Source of the DNA: Apostichopus japonicus | Taxonomy: Eukaryota; Echinodermata; Holothuroidea; Aspidochirotida; Stichopodidae | DNA length: 64,000 nucleotides | Direction: 5' to 3' | Assembly: GCF_037975245.1 (NCBI RefSeq) | Contig: NC_092570.1 | Location: forward strand, 18,551,418-18,615,417 | Part shown: positions 44,325 through 55,069 of the stretch, one piece after another | How the letters are laid out: each line of letters starts with the position of its first letter | Numbering within the stretch: the first letter of the stretch is position 1 | Position numbers and translations under genes: made by a program | The notes under the pieces: generated by a model | What the model saw: only the letters and a program-made list of their open reading frames with translations | Database searches by the model: none | What the model was told of the DNA's origin: nothing

Positions 44325-47190
44325 ATGAGAAAAAAAAACTACACCAAAAAAAGGGGATTTTTTGGGGGGCGGTTGGTCATGTGATTAATAATTAGTCTAC
44401 TATATGAAACAATTGACTGGGCGACGAAAAACTGATAGCCAAATGAGAATCATGAATTACTCTTAAAAATCTGTGTTTTGGTTTGATCAACTAAATTACT
44501 TGGTTTGAGAAATTGCTAACAATATGCAAAAAGCTCCCTTTGCTTAAATAGAAGCAGTGTTGAAAGTTGCCATGCAGGATTGATGTAGGATTCATGCAGG
44601 CTAGGCCATGCAGGTTTATAAATCACAAATTCCCAGAACCTTGTATTTAGTATTTAGTATAAATGGTGCCACGTTTAACCATTCGGTTAAATTCTACAAT
44701 TGCGGGTTTAGCAAAATACTTATCTAGCCGAGACAGCTGTTGCCTTTGCACAGTGCTAACAAAACAAAATTCAACAATTTACACGCTTTTAAGCATATGT
44801 TATCATTAACATTTTTTTTAAAGCTGTGCCACCTAACACCTTCAACAGAATAGCCAGTTGCTGTTAATATAGTTAGCAAGGTCAGGTATGTCCTTTAGGC
44901 ACAAGATGAAAGGATAATAAAGCAAACAGTGAAAGCTGAATTTTACCCATGAAATTTTGAATAAACTAGACAAAAGTCTTTGTCATTAGAGAGATTGTGA
45001 AGTGTACTCCTAGTCATAATTTACACCTACTGTAATAATAAATGGTAAAATATTAATAAAGTTATAAATCAATTTATTAGAATGATATAATTTTTCCAAC
45101 CTTTAGTGTGTAAGTGTGATATCAAACAGATCAAAAAGGCAAAGTAAACCACCTTTCAAAACAGAAAGTGAAGGTAAAAACAGATCACTTCAAGTTGTTC
45201 TCATCTTTATTACAAAATAATAGATTTTCTTTATTATAGTGTTTTGTGATCAATGTTTTGACTATCTGGGTCAACCGGAGTATAACCGCTGTGTTCTTTG
45301 TTTTCGGATGGTGTCGTTTCATACCGATGTAGTCCCACGGATATGAGGTTAACACCCCCTCTACCTTCTCTCCAAGTCGGTAAAAAACAGTTTTCAATAT
45401 AACAAGGAAATGGTTAGAAATGTTATAACGTGATACAAAAAAAATATATATAAAAAAAAAATAAACGTAGAGGTATGTTCAAACTTGAAGAAAAATTTCA
45501 CGTGATGAGAGGAAATACTGTTTTAGACATTTCTGAAATGAACAGTATTTTTAGTTTTTTTTAAATGTGTATGGAGATGTGTTGCTGTAGGTTATATTGT
45601 CATATGTATAAATAGTTGAAAAGTTGTGTTTGTTTGGGAATCACCTTTAAATTAGAGGTTTTTTTTTTTACTGCACACTTGATCAGGAGCCCCACATTCA
45701 GAGGTGCATGGAGAAGTTTCAATCTGAGAGAGGGGGGCAGAAACTTCAAGGGAAAGTGGGACACGTGACTTTGATTTTTTGATGGCACAAACCAAAATAT
45801 TATCTCAAAACTGCCTGACAAAATGGATCTAGTATATGTATTCTGTACCACAAAAATGCCACATTTTAATTTTATTTTTTTCTTCCATTTCTCAACAAAG
45901 GTTCTTTTTAATTATATTTCTTTTATCCTCTTAAATAAGAGGCCCTTTTTTTTGGTCAATGAAAAAAAAAATGGAAAAGGGCACTCCTCATTTATTAAAA
46001 GGGGCAATTTCGAGTTTAAACAACTCCATTATATCTGATGATTATGTATAAAATAAAACCCAAAAATAACTAATCACATAGTGTTTTGCTGGCGATATGA
46101 TCGAGAAGTTAACTTGCGATGATCGTACTGGGATATGCTATCTTTAGAAACCTGAATATTTTGTATCTTTAACAGGAACAAATCCCTCACTCCCCCCCAA
46201 TCCCCATAGACAAAGTATTGTTTTTCTGACAAAGCTGACAATTGTTGACTAGTATTCTTATCAGAAAAGAAAAAATCACAAGGAATACAAAGTCACGTTA
46301 GGATCTACTTTTGACAACTTGAATATTATACATCTAACACAAGTTTTTCAAAATGAAGTCTTGTCATGCTTAGCTTTCCTCTCAAACCATGTATAATTGT
46401 TACCCATGATGCATGAATATTTTTCATACACTTGTTAATAGTGACTTTGCACAATTGCTGAAATCCACCGACTGAAGATTGCGTGTGTACCAAGTTATTT
46501 TATATGCAGAGGGATTACATTGGATTTTATTCGGATAAAAAAATTCTCCCCAGCTGTCAGTGCGATTTCAAAGGACAAACATTAAAATATGTGGCTCACC
46601 AAGGTAATACCCATTTCTGTAGTCGAAGGAACAGACGTGTTGAATAATTTACATTAAACGAACAAGAAAGAACAAATTGCGAAAGGTTTAAATTGCAACT
46701 CTGGCTATGGAAACATGCATATAATCAGTCAACAATTTTTGCAACGATCAATGATTTGCATTTTTGTATTCTGAATTATATGCAAGTATAAAATGTGTAC
46801 ATTGTCGTCCATAAAGGTTTGATATACCACATATATAGTATGTAAGGACCTTTAAAAGGGTTTAAGATAGAGAATTCATAGGATTTGAAAGGTTCACAAC
46901 ATATGAATAATTAAAAAAGGAACATTTTCCTTGATGAAGAATCCTAGTTTTTTGGGGGTTAGTATCAATCCATGGCATATATTTGATATGGGAAATGAAA
47001 GGTAAGGGGTGGGGCGATGTAGGGGTGGGGCTTTGGAGGGTGATGGGGTTTGAATGTATGCAAGTTCAATCCACTAGAAACTTCTTTTTCCTATAAGTAC
47101 ATTTCAATTTTGTTTTTAATTCACTTTTATTTAAGTTGTATTTGCATAATAATGACAAAAATTTTGGAGAAAGGTTCTGGAGAATACAAC
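44325..47190. other. no gene seen
   Basis: AT-rich, with A-rich low complexity near 45436-45463, a T run near 45659-45669, a C-rich spot near 46188 and a G-rich stretch near 47005-47046. The 70-codon minus frame at 45185-45397 has balanced composition and CpG-containing codons but no recognisable motif. Confidence 0.35.
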
Positions 47191-47194
47191 AATG

Positions 47195-47480
47195 GATGTA
47201 GATAGATAGATAGAAACTTTTTTGTCCATTTCAGAAAACAGAAAACGGAAATTATTTCCCGTCGACAGTAAACATTAAACAGTAGTGAATACAAACACAA
47301 TCATACAATAAACAAACTATAAGTGAACAACTACGAGAATAAAACTAAATAAGCAGAACCAGAACAGTAACAGAGGCAGCACAGAGGTATACATGTGTTT
47401 ATCATTAAAGGAAGTGCTTTAAGAAGGTACTTACTTAGTTTGCCTGTCAAGTGTCAGGCTAAAAATAAAAAGATAAATAA
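47195..47480 (-). repeat. possible retroposon fragment ending in (TATC)n
   Basis: Read on the minus strand, about 250 bp of T-rich sequence ends GGACAAAAAAGTTTC followed by TATCTATCTATCTAC. A short microsatellite directly after such an end is typical of LINE and SINE 3' termini. No reverse transcriptase frame is present. Confidence 0.4.
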
Positions 47481-47489
47481 CAAGGAGAA

Positions 47490-50150
47490 GAAAACGTGCT
47501 ATGTAACATTTAAAACAGAATGATGTTATCTTGTTGCTGTCATATATAAGAAAGGAATGCACAATCTGATTATTAATCACAGATGACTTAAGGCACAAAA
47601 CTAATTTTGGTATGTTGTAGTTCCAGTTGAATTTCTATACCACTTTCTAGTTTTGAGAAATGGCCTTGTTTTAACATCCAAGGCTCAATTAAAGTTTTGG
47701 GTGAAAATGGAAAATGAAAATGGAAATAGTGTTAGAAAGATTTCTAGCACTCTTTTTTCCCCTTCTCCTTTTCGTTGACCTTTGACATATCAAGATTGAA
47801 ATTCTGCGTAAAAGTTACCCTCTAAACAGTGGGACATTTATCTAAACTTCAGTGATACATACACCATGGCTATATAGGCAGTAGTATTGTGCTTTATGAC
47901 ATATTAGTTGTATATGGGCGGCCGTGCCAATCTTCTTTGTTTAAGGTATTAGATTTTGTTGTTTACATTTTTTTTTTTTTACCTCTTTTACTCCTTGAAA
48001 ATGCTTTGTCATAGAAACAAAACATTGGCAAGTAACAAGCCTCAGTTTAGGTTGTGTTTTATAGGTTATTGTCTGGGAAATTTAAACTGCCTCGGTTTAC
48101 CTCCGGTTGCTAAGGAATATAAAATGCCATGATTGGTTTGGTCCCCGTGGTGGTTCTCTCATTGTGCATGTCTGTTTGGTTTGAATTTTATTCCAATTAG
48201 AGCGTTGATTGCCTGATTAAGAACAGGTTTATTCATTTCAAGAGGCAATTTTGTGGGTTCGGTCTCTTTTATGAACACTATAACTACAAATTTGGTGAAA
48301 TAATAAAATTTTAATACACAATATATACGTTTTCTAGACTTTGTCAAAATATTTCAGAATTTCTTTTCGAATGTTATTCACATGCATGACATTATGTATT
48401 ATAAAATACAGTATATTAAAATTGCCTCTCCCCTTGTCTTAACGGTCTGTTAGTAGTGTGCAGTGATCAAATTTATATCAATTGTCTTTAAATTAGAAGG
48501 TATATGCTGTTATATTTCTCAGGAATATATCCAGTTTCAGTTGAAGACATTCTCTTCATAGAGTTCATACACTGTTAAAGTTATATCTCTGTGACTGAAT
48601 TCGTTTTTGCATATCAAAAACGGTGGGAAAATTCCTCTGTCGTTAGGTCATTTGATCTTCATCCTCATAAGATTTGGAAAGGTTTAGATACAGATTTTCC
48701 AAATTTTGTGATATTTTGCTTAATACATGAATCAATTCAAGTGAACAGTTTGTTTTATAACTCACTGATTCATTAATAATACGTCTACAAAGAAAAATTT
48801 GCATTTTGATGAAATTTTAATTGTAGAGAACATTGACAGCTAATCAAACATTCCAAATGTTATCAATATTTAAAGGAATAAATCACACCATAAGATTATG
48901 GAAGGAAATTAATTGGCTCTTTACAAATAATATCTCCTGAGATAACATCAAGGACGACCTACTCAGTGATCCACTCCCTGGTTTACCTTTGATACTTATA
49001 TTCTATGAACCATAATCCCAAGTATGGGGACAAGATATTGAGATGGGGGTGGGAGAGGGGGAGGAGGGGTGGGAGGTGCAAACTTTCAACTTAAAAATTT
49101 GAAATATTTTTCTCATAAAATAAGTGTTAGATTGTGTTCCACAGAAATATCCCTTTAAATATAGAAAATAAAACCCTGTTGGATTCAAATGTTTGATGTC
49201 TACCAATCCTAGAGATTGTTTTTTTAACGCTTTGAACTATTTGGCTGGACCTATTCCTATAGCAACAGAGAAGATTAAAGGTGATATTGTGTATATTTTA
49301 ACCCAGCAAAAAGAAAAGGGGGGGGTGGGGGAATTGTCATACTTCCTAACAGATAAATCATGTTAATTTGAGTTCAATTCCCAATTAAGCCTTTATCTTT
49401 CACTGCAAACGTGATGTTGATGTCTGTTTAATGTCATCATTGTGTATCAATCTCCATGGTGCACACACACAGTATTATACCTATCATAATAGACACATTG
49501 GGGTGGACTTATATGGTGGAGATGAGGAAGGGGAGAAGTGTTGTGGGGGGGGGGGGGAAGGTGCTAGTCCTGGTTGTAGTTGAGATGAGGATGATTTTTT
49601 AAATTTGTTTTATAGATTCTTTATTTTTTGTGTACAATTTAACAGATATTATAGGATACTGTATGTCAGGACTTCATGGTTCTATTGGTCTTCATTGGTC
49701 TAATAATGTGGTATTTGTCAAGCTTGTTACAAGTCTCTCCTCTTTGTCAGGCCACCAGGGAAGGGGCATTTTTCGTTACTTTTTTAAAATTTATAGCTCA
49801 ATAAAAAAAAAAGTTAAAATAAAAAGACTGTTCTATTAACGGAAACAACAAACAATAGAGCCTAATATAAGGTAAATACCGTAGGTTACTGCCCTTCATA
49901 ATGGTTACTTTGCAATCTTGTAGTTAAACACTTTGGCATGTTGATGTGTATAGAAGTAACTTGATGGAATGCATCTGCAGGAAAATATTGTGAAGTCTTG
50001 CAGTATGTCTACAGATGTTTGTTACCTTTTGTTGATGTCTGTAACATCTAGAGGCTATCTAGAGGCATAAGGAATCTATGCGATGGTTATGGCATGTGTG
50101 TTTGTATTTGACACGGTCTGTTTCTAAACACATGTGATAAGTCAAAAAGT
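47490..50150. other. no gene seen; T and G runs
   Basis: T run near 47969-47980, G-rich stretch 49043-49076, G13 at 49545-49557. No supported exon. Confidence 0.4.
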
Positions 50151-50154
50151 ACAT

Positions 50155-50270
50155 TCTTTTATTGAACTTCTTACTTGGTATGTAGATACCGCTTGGTAAG
50201 TACAAGAACCCGTCTGAAATTGGTAGAGGTCAAAGGTCATTTGAGGTCATCAAAGAGAGGGAAAAGCTAC
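50155..50270 (+). repeat. AGGTCA-bearing dispersed repeat (family B)
   Basis: GAACTTCTTACTTGGTATGT (about 50165), then TTGGTAAGTACAAGAACCC, then AGGTCA at 50227, 50234 and 50244, spaced by 1 and 4 bases (DR1 then DR4). This is the cleanest copy of the family in the window. Sequence from about 50055 resembles 29090-29130, so the repeat may begin further left. Confidence 0.65.
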
Positions 50271-50279
50271 ACCTGTAAA

Positions 50280-51640
50280 GACCGCTTTGCAGCCTACAGG
50301 CATCGACCGAATGTATTCATAAAAGGAAGGGCAAAAAAAGAACATCACATGACACAGATTTTGGTTCCCAACATATAAATCCACTGTATTATTATTATTA
50401 TTAGTTCACAGGGAATGTGGAAGGAGGGACGACCCTTATATGACAGTGAAGCAACTGTTACTACTTATTGCAATCTGTTTAATATTTGCTTTGTATAATG
50501 AGTCGTTTGACAAGAAATCAGACTGTAATATCTCTCCAGTTTTATGATATTATCTGTGCATTAATCTTTTGTAAATTTAAGAAACATTGAACAGTGATTG
50601 AAATTGCAAGTCTTAATGTTTGTGACTTATCAAAGAAGATTACCGAAAGAATTAACTAAGCTCGAAGAACAGATTTGTTTCCTGCTGATACGGAAAATAG
50701 AAATATTGAAAGAAAAGAAAAAAAAAAAGAAAAGAATGAAAACCTTTTATTAACTTTTTCTTGTTTCGTATGCAAACTTACATCCTGTTTAAAATAATGT
50801 GACACGCTTTCTCCAAGTTGAAACTCTATATTTGGCACGGTGTTAATTTAATAAAATATTCATACAGTCTCATGTGCTGTACATGTCATTTAAGGTGTGT
50901 TTGCTGTGTATTCCATTATGGAACAGTTTCGCTAAACAAAGTATCCCTCATCTACGGCTAAAGAGTCATCGATAAAATTCTCCCCCGGAAGTTTTATAGC
51001 TTTTTGCAGAAAGAGGTTACCTAATTGTTCCCAAGTCAGGTACAAGAAGGGTATCCAAAAAAAAAAAAAAAAACTTTCCTTGTAGTAGTATCTCTTGCAT
51101 TTTTCGTTCTCTTTCTATCTGTGCAAACACTTCAAGTACTGATGGTTTATCATCTACAATGCGCCAACAGTTCCAGCTGCAAGCTCTCATCTTTAAACAA
51201 CTGTGTTCGCAACTAGGATAAGAGGAAAGGAGGTCACATTTGACGATAAACCAGAGATGTGTCAGAAAACTTCAAATAGCAGAGTTGAGATCTTGCTGGT
51301 TGATTCTTTTTTTTTTTTTTTTTTACTTCTCCTCTCTTTACTTTGGAGTTTTTTTTTGTTTTTGTGAAGTGCTTGTTAATGAAAATGAATCCCCTGGTGG
51401 CATATGATAGTGTGGATAGTACAAGAGAAAGATGGACACATTCAAACTCTTATTTGTGATAGCAGAGTGTCAAGTGCTTCTTCACATCGGTAGACACGAT
51501 TCCTCTTTTTAAAATAAAGTTTTCGGAGAGAGAAAGAGAAAAAAAAAGGTTAGTCCTGCAGTGTTGACTGAGGAATATTGCAGACAATTTTAATGCAGCT
51601 TTTTGGAATTTTGGTCAGCCATTTTTCCAAACCTGCCCAG
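50280..51640. other. no gene seen; homopolymers
   Basis: (ATT) run near 50388-50402, A-rich near 50712-50735, an A run near 51057-51073 and a T run near 51307-51324. Nothing coding. Confidence 0.4.
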
Positions 51641-51646
51641 TATTAA

Positions 51647-51893
51647 AAAAATTTGATTTGATCTTACACATTTTGTCGTCCTGACATTGCTTTTTTGTTG
51701 GTAACATAGTAAAAACGTTTTATAGCAGACAGGAAAATTCATAAGTTATTTAAATTTTTATTTTACTATTTGAGATGAAAGTTTGCTAAATGAGCTAAAG
51801 AGGCCTTTCTAAATTTATCACCAAGTGAAGGTTACTTTGAGAGAAGTTTATAGTAAATTTGATTTGATCCACGACATTTTGTCGACGTTGAGT
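51647..51893 (+). repeat. diverged direct repeat pair, about 40 bp, 207 bp apart
   Basis: AAATTTGATTTGATCTTACA then CATTTTGTCGTCCTGA near 51649, and AAATTTGATTTGATCCACGA then CATTTTGTCGACGTTGA near 51856. Confidence 0.6.
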
Positions 51894-51975
51894 AACTCCT
51901 CATTGATAGCCAGTATAAACACATCTAATAAAATAATCTGGACAATTTTTAAACTATTTTGAACCTTTTCAATAA

Positions 51976-51977
51976 TG

Positions 51978-52015
<38 letters not shown>

Positions 52016-52112
52016 TATATATATATATATATATAGATATATATATATAGATATAGATATAGATATATATATATATACATATATACATATATATATTTAT
52101 ATATTTATATAT
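51976..52112. repeat. (TA)n with TAGATA/TACATA interruptions
   Basis: About 137 bp of nearly pure TA, broken by GATA, CATA and TTTATA variants. It is the longest microsatellite here and would be prone to cruciform extrusion. Confidence 0.95.
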
Positions 52113-52177
52113 GCTAAAACCATTTTAATTTGCTCTGCTGATTTCTTGTAAATTGGTTTTCTGGTTCTACAGAGGCA

Positions 52178-52435
52178 TCAGCAGAGCATATACTGTAGAG
52201 CAACGTAAACATTTGTTAAAATTAATAAAGGCGCAAGCAGGTGTGAACATATTTTAAGTTGACTTAGTGAATACAGGGAACAATCGTATGACAGCAGTGA
52301 AAACATACTCAGAGGAGCACTCGGATCGCTTTTCAGCTTTTGGTTATGAATTTTAATATCAGGTAACATGATTTCGTCAGTGGTGGGCAGATGTTTGCAT
52401 GTAGTGGATGAATAGAGATCTGGAGGTGCCGTTGT
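52178..52435. other. unsupported 125-codon minus frame
   Basis: A minus frame from 52555 to 52178 starts within the CpG islet to its right. It has charged N-terminal and Leu/Ser-rich C-terminal parts, and no domain is recognised. By length it is within chance for 64 kb. Confidence 0.15.
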
Positions 52436-52439
52436 TTGT

Positions 52440-52960
52440 GGAGTGATCAATATACCATTCCAAATTTCTGGTAAATATTTTCGACTCTCTCTCTCTCTCG
52501 GTGTAGTTTGGAAAGCGCTATGCTGCCCAATTAACTCCAGACGGATGGAAAACAAAGTACTCTTCCCCCCTGAGGCGGTGTTTCCTCCGTCTAGAAAGCT
52601 CTGGGATCATGTTCATCATTCATGACGAGCTTACACCGTTTACAATCTTGTGTACATCTCCGCCGAAAAAACATTCGGAAGCGAATCATGTCAGAGCACT
52701 TTGCCTCCTCTGTCTTCTCCCCCAGTCACAACTATCTCTTGACCCGTAGAAATATACGTCGAAACTTTTAAAGACACGTCTACCCTGCCGGGTAGCCGCA
52801 TTTCAGACAGCATCACTCGAGACATTAACATAAGCATGCATGCACGCACGCACTCACACATGCATGCATGCCAACATTGTGTTGCGGGGCTAGGTCGTGT
52901 GTGCCGGCGATAACAAATTTGTCTACGTTAGTGGAAAAATTTCACGAGTGTTCTACGTGC
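52440..52960. other. CpG-rich islet with CT and CATG microsatellites
   Basis: Noticeably GC- and CpG-richer than surroundings (GGAAAGCGCTATG, CCGCCGAAAA, CTGCCGGGTAGCCGC, GTGCCGGCGATAAC). Includes (CT)7 at about 52486-52499 and an alternating CATG/CACG stretch at 52836-52872 with Z-DNA potential. It is a promoter or enhancer candidate, but no transcription start can be assigned. Confidence 0.3.
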
Positions 52961-52969
52961 TCACTTGGA

Positions 52970-53430
52970 TGAAATATCAAAGTTAAGAATCGAATTCAGG
53001 TTTCACAGATGTTCAAGATTAGGCATAATCATTTGACAAATAAAGACAGAAAAATACATTGGGGGGGGGGTTGGTGGTTCTGGTGAATTTTTAAGGGGGA
53101 AGGAAAATCCGCCAAGGTGGCACATTGTCGTTCGGTGAGCAATTTCTCTCTTTTTTTTAAAGGAATTTCGAGAGCAGCAATCAAGAACGCCTTACTTTAT
53201 GGCATGGCTGAACAAAGACTTTGAGATGTAGTTTCAGATAAATGTCAGAAAAAAAGAGAAAAAAGAAAGTGAAAATTAAGGTTAAATGGTATCTGAGATG
53301 AAACACATCTCAAATCTTGGAACAACTGAAGGCTATATTTGTAGTAAACAGAATTTGATTTTTTGGGCATTTGGATGATACTTGCATATGGCAGGTTACT
53401 GAGAAGAAGATGGAAATTTCACATTTGGCG
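52970..53430. other. no gene seen; G10 run
   Basis: G10 at about 53061-53070. Unremarkable otherwise. Confidence 0.4.
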
Positions 53431-53435
53431 CTGAA

Positions 53436-53507
53436 GTTACAGTACATGAGTCAGAGAAAGGGGAGGGAGAGGTTACAGTACATGAGTAGGAGAAAGGGGG
53501 AGGGGTA
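53436..53507 (+). repeat. 36-bp tandem duplication, 2 copies
   Basis: GTTACAGTACATGAGT begins units at 53436 and 53472; both continue AGAAAGGGG-GAGGG with small differences. Confidence 0.9.
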
Positions 53508-53892
53508 AAGTGATGAAGATTAGAAGGATAATGATGGAACAGCTATAAATATTGAAGTATTTAAAAAAAAAGAGATAGGAAATAGAATTCACTCAGTTTT
53601 AATGTTGTAGTTGTCAAACAATGTTGACTCCAGGATTTTTTTATTTTTATTCAGGAGGCACATAGCCCATAGATAATTTGCATAAACCTTTTTGGGTTGG
53701 AAGTTGTTCTTTGTTGTCAATATCAGCTACCATGATATAGTTTATACGTTTGTTGGTTGTGCATTTTCAGTGTGTACAGAAAAGTATAAAATACAGGCCG
53801 GTCGCAAGACAACTGGGTGAAACTATTGGGTAGACGACTGCCTTCTCGAAAAGGTTTCACAGTCATATGTTATTTAGATATATATTATATAT

Positions 53893-54235
53893 TGTACGTG
53901 TCTATGCTGAAGTGACATAGTTGCATCAATAAACCATGAGGGAACGGGGGGGGTGGGGGGTGGGAGGTGCACAGCTCACTGTTCATAGCCCTTGTTCCCA
54001 TTTGAGCACCTAAGGGGCATCAGGGTCTTGCTTACCCATTGGGAGATACTTAAGCTGATCCTAGATGCATCCACATTTGGGAACCGATGGTGGATCAAAG
54101 TGAAACTAAAGAGAGGTAACCTTTGTAATCAAACTGATCATCTAGTTATATTATGACAGTATGCCTATACCTTTGGACTCATGCTGGTCTGTACGTGTTT
54201 ATAGATGCTGAAGTGACATAGATGCATGTAACCAT
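53893..54235 (+). repeat. direct repeat pair about 295 bp apart
   Basis: GTACGTGTCTATGCTGAAG (53895) and GTACGTGTTTATAGATGCTG (54192) both lead into GAAGTGACATAG(A/T)TGCAT and AACCATGAG. A G-rich tract (G8 and G6 runs) lies just after the first copy. Confidence 0.75.
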
Positions 54236-54239
54236 GAGT

Positions 54240-55025
54240 CGTGTCTTGCGATCCCCCAAACTTTTCTCACTACAATCTTGATAACCCTTTGCATGGTTAG
54301 GATCTTCCCTGAGAAGGGAGATCACGATTGCACAGTCTGATCGCCGCCCTCTTCCATTTGTTGCATTCAGCAATGTGAGCAAGGCTCATATGTCGGGTCT
54401 ACGTGTCATTATTTCAATGCAATTCCGTAAAGATATTTTAATTGATCTTGGGGCGTTTTTTTGGTTTTTGGTGTGCGATATTGATGCTAAAATCCCATGG
54501 CAAATTACTTGATCAGACAAGGATTATGTGTAAAGTAATGGATTTAAAAGTTACATATATGAATAATGTATACTATGACTTACACATTGTCTTCATGGAC
54601 GATTGACTATTCAGAGAACTAAATGAAATCTTTTAAGTACTTGCTCATTAATATTCATTGTTTCAGGAGGGAAAGAAAACTGCAAGGAGGTGTCTTAGTC
54701 TCATTAATTGCAAAATTGTGTTTTGATTTTTCAACTTAAAAACCAGATGCATGAAAAGCTCTATATTTTATAGCAGTGGTAATGGTACCGTCCCTCCATT
54801 TTGTTATAAGTAGTTCACATGCTTTGCTTGTATGTGTAGTCAAACTTGAGTCTGCACACAGGGTTTCATATGTTTTGATAAGCATTTTATGACATCTGTA
54901 AATGGTGAGCAATGTCTTTACAACTGAAGATTTGTATAGCACCATAAAAAATCATTTTCAGAGAACATCAACAAGCTTTATAACAACTGATCCATTTTAA
55001 GATTGTGTATAGGTCCTCAAGAGTT
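54240..55025. other. no gene seen
   Basis: Minus frames of 67-69 codons are unsupported. No repeats noted. Confidence 0.4.
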
Positions 55026-55033
55026 GCATATCC

Positions 55034-55061
55034 GGGGGAGGGGGGGTGGGTGGGTGGGGGG
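55034..55061 (+). other. strong G-quadruplex candidate
   Basis: Five G runs (55034-55038, 55040-55046, 55048-55050, 55052-55054, 55056-55061) separated by single bases, the tightest G-quadruplex pattern in the window. Confidence 0.7.
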
Positions 55062-55069
55062 AACGGGCG

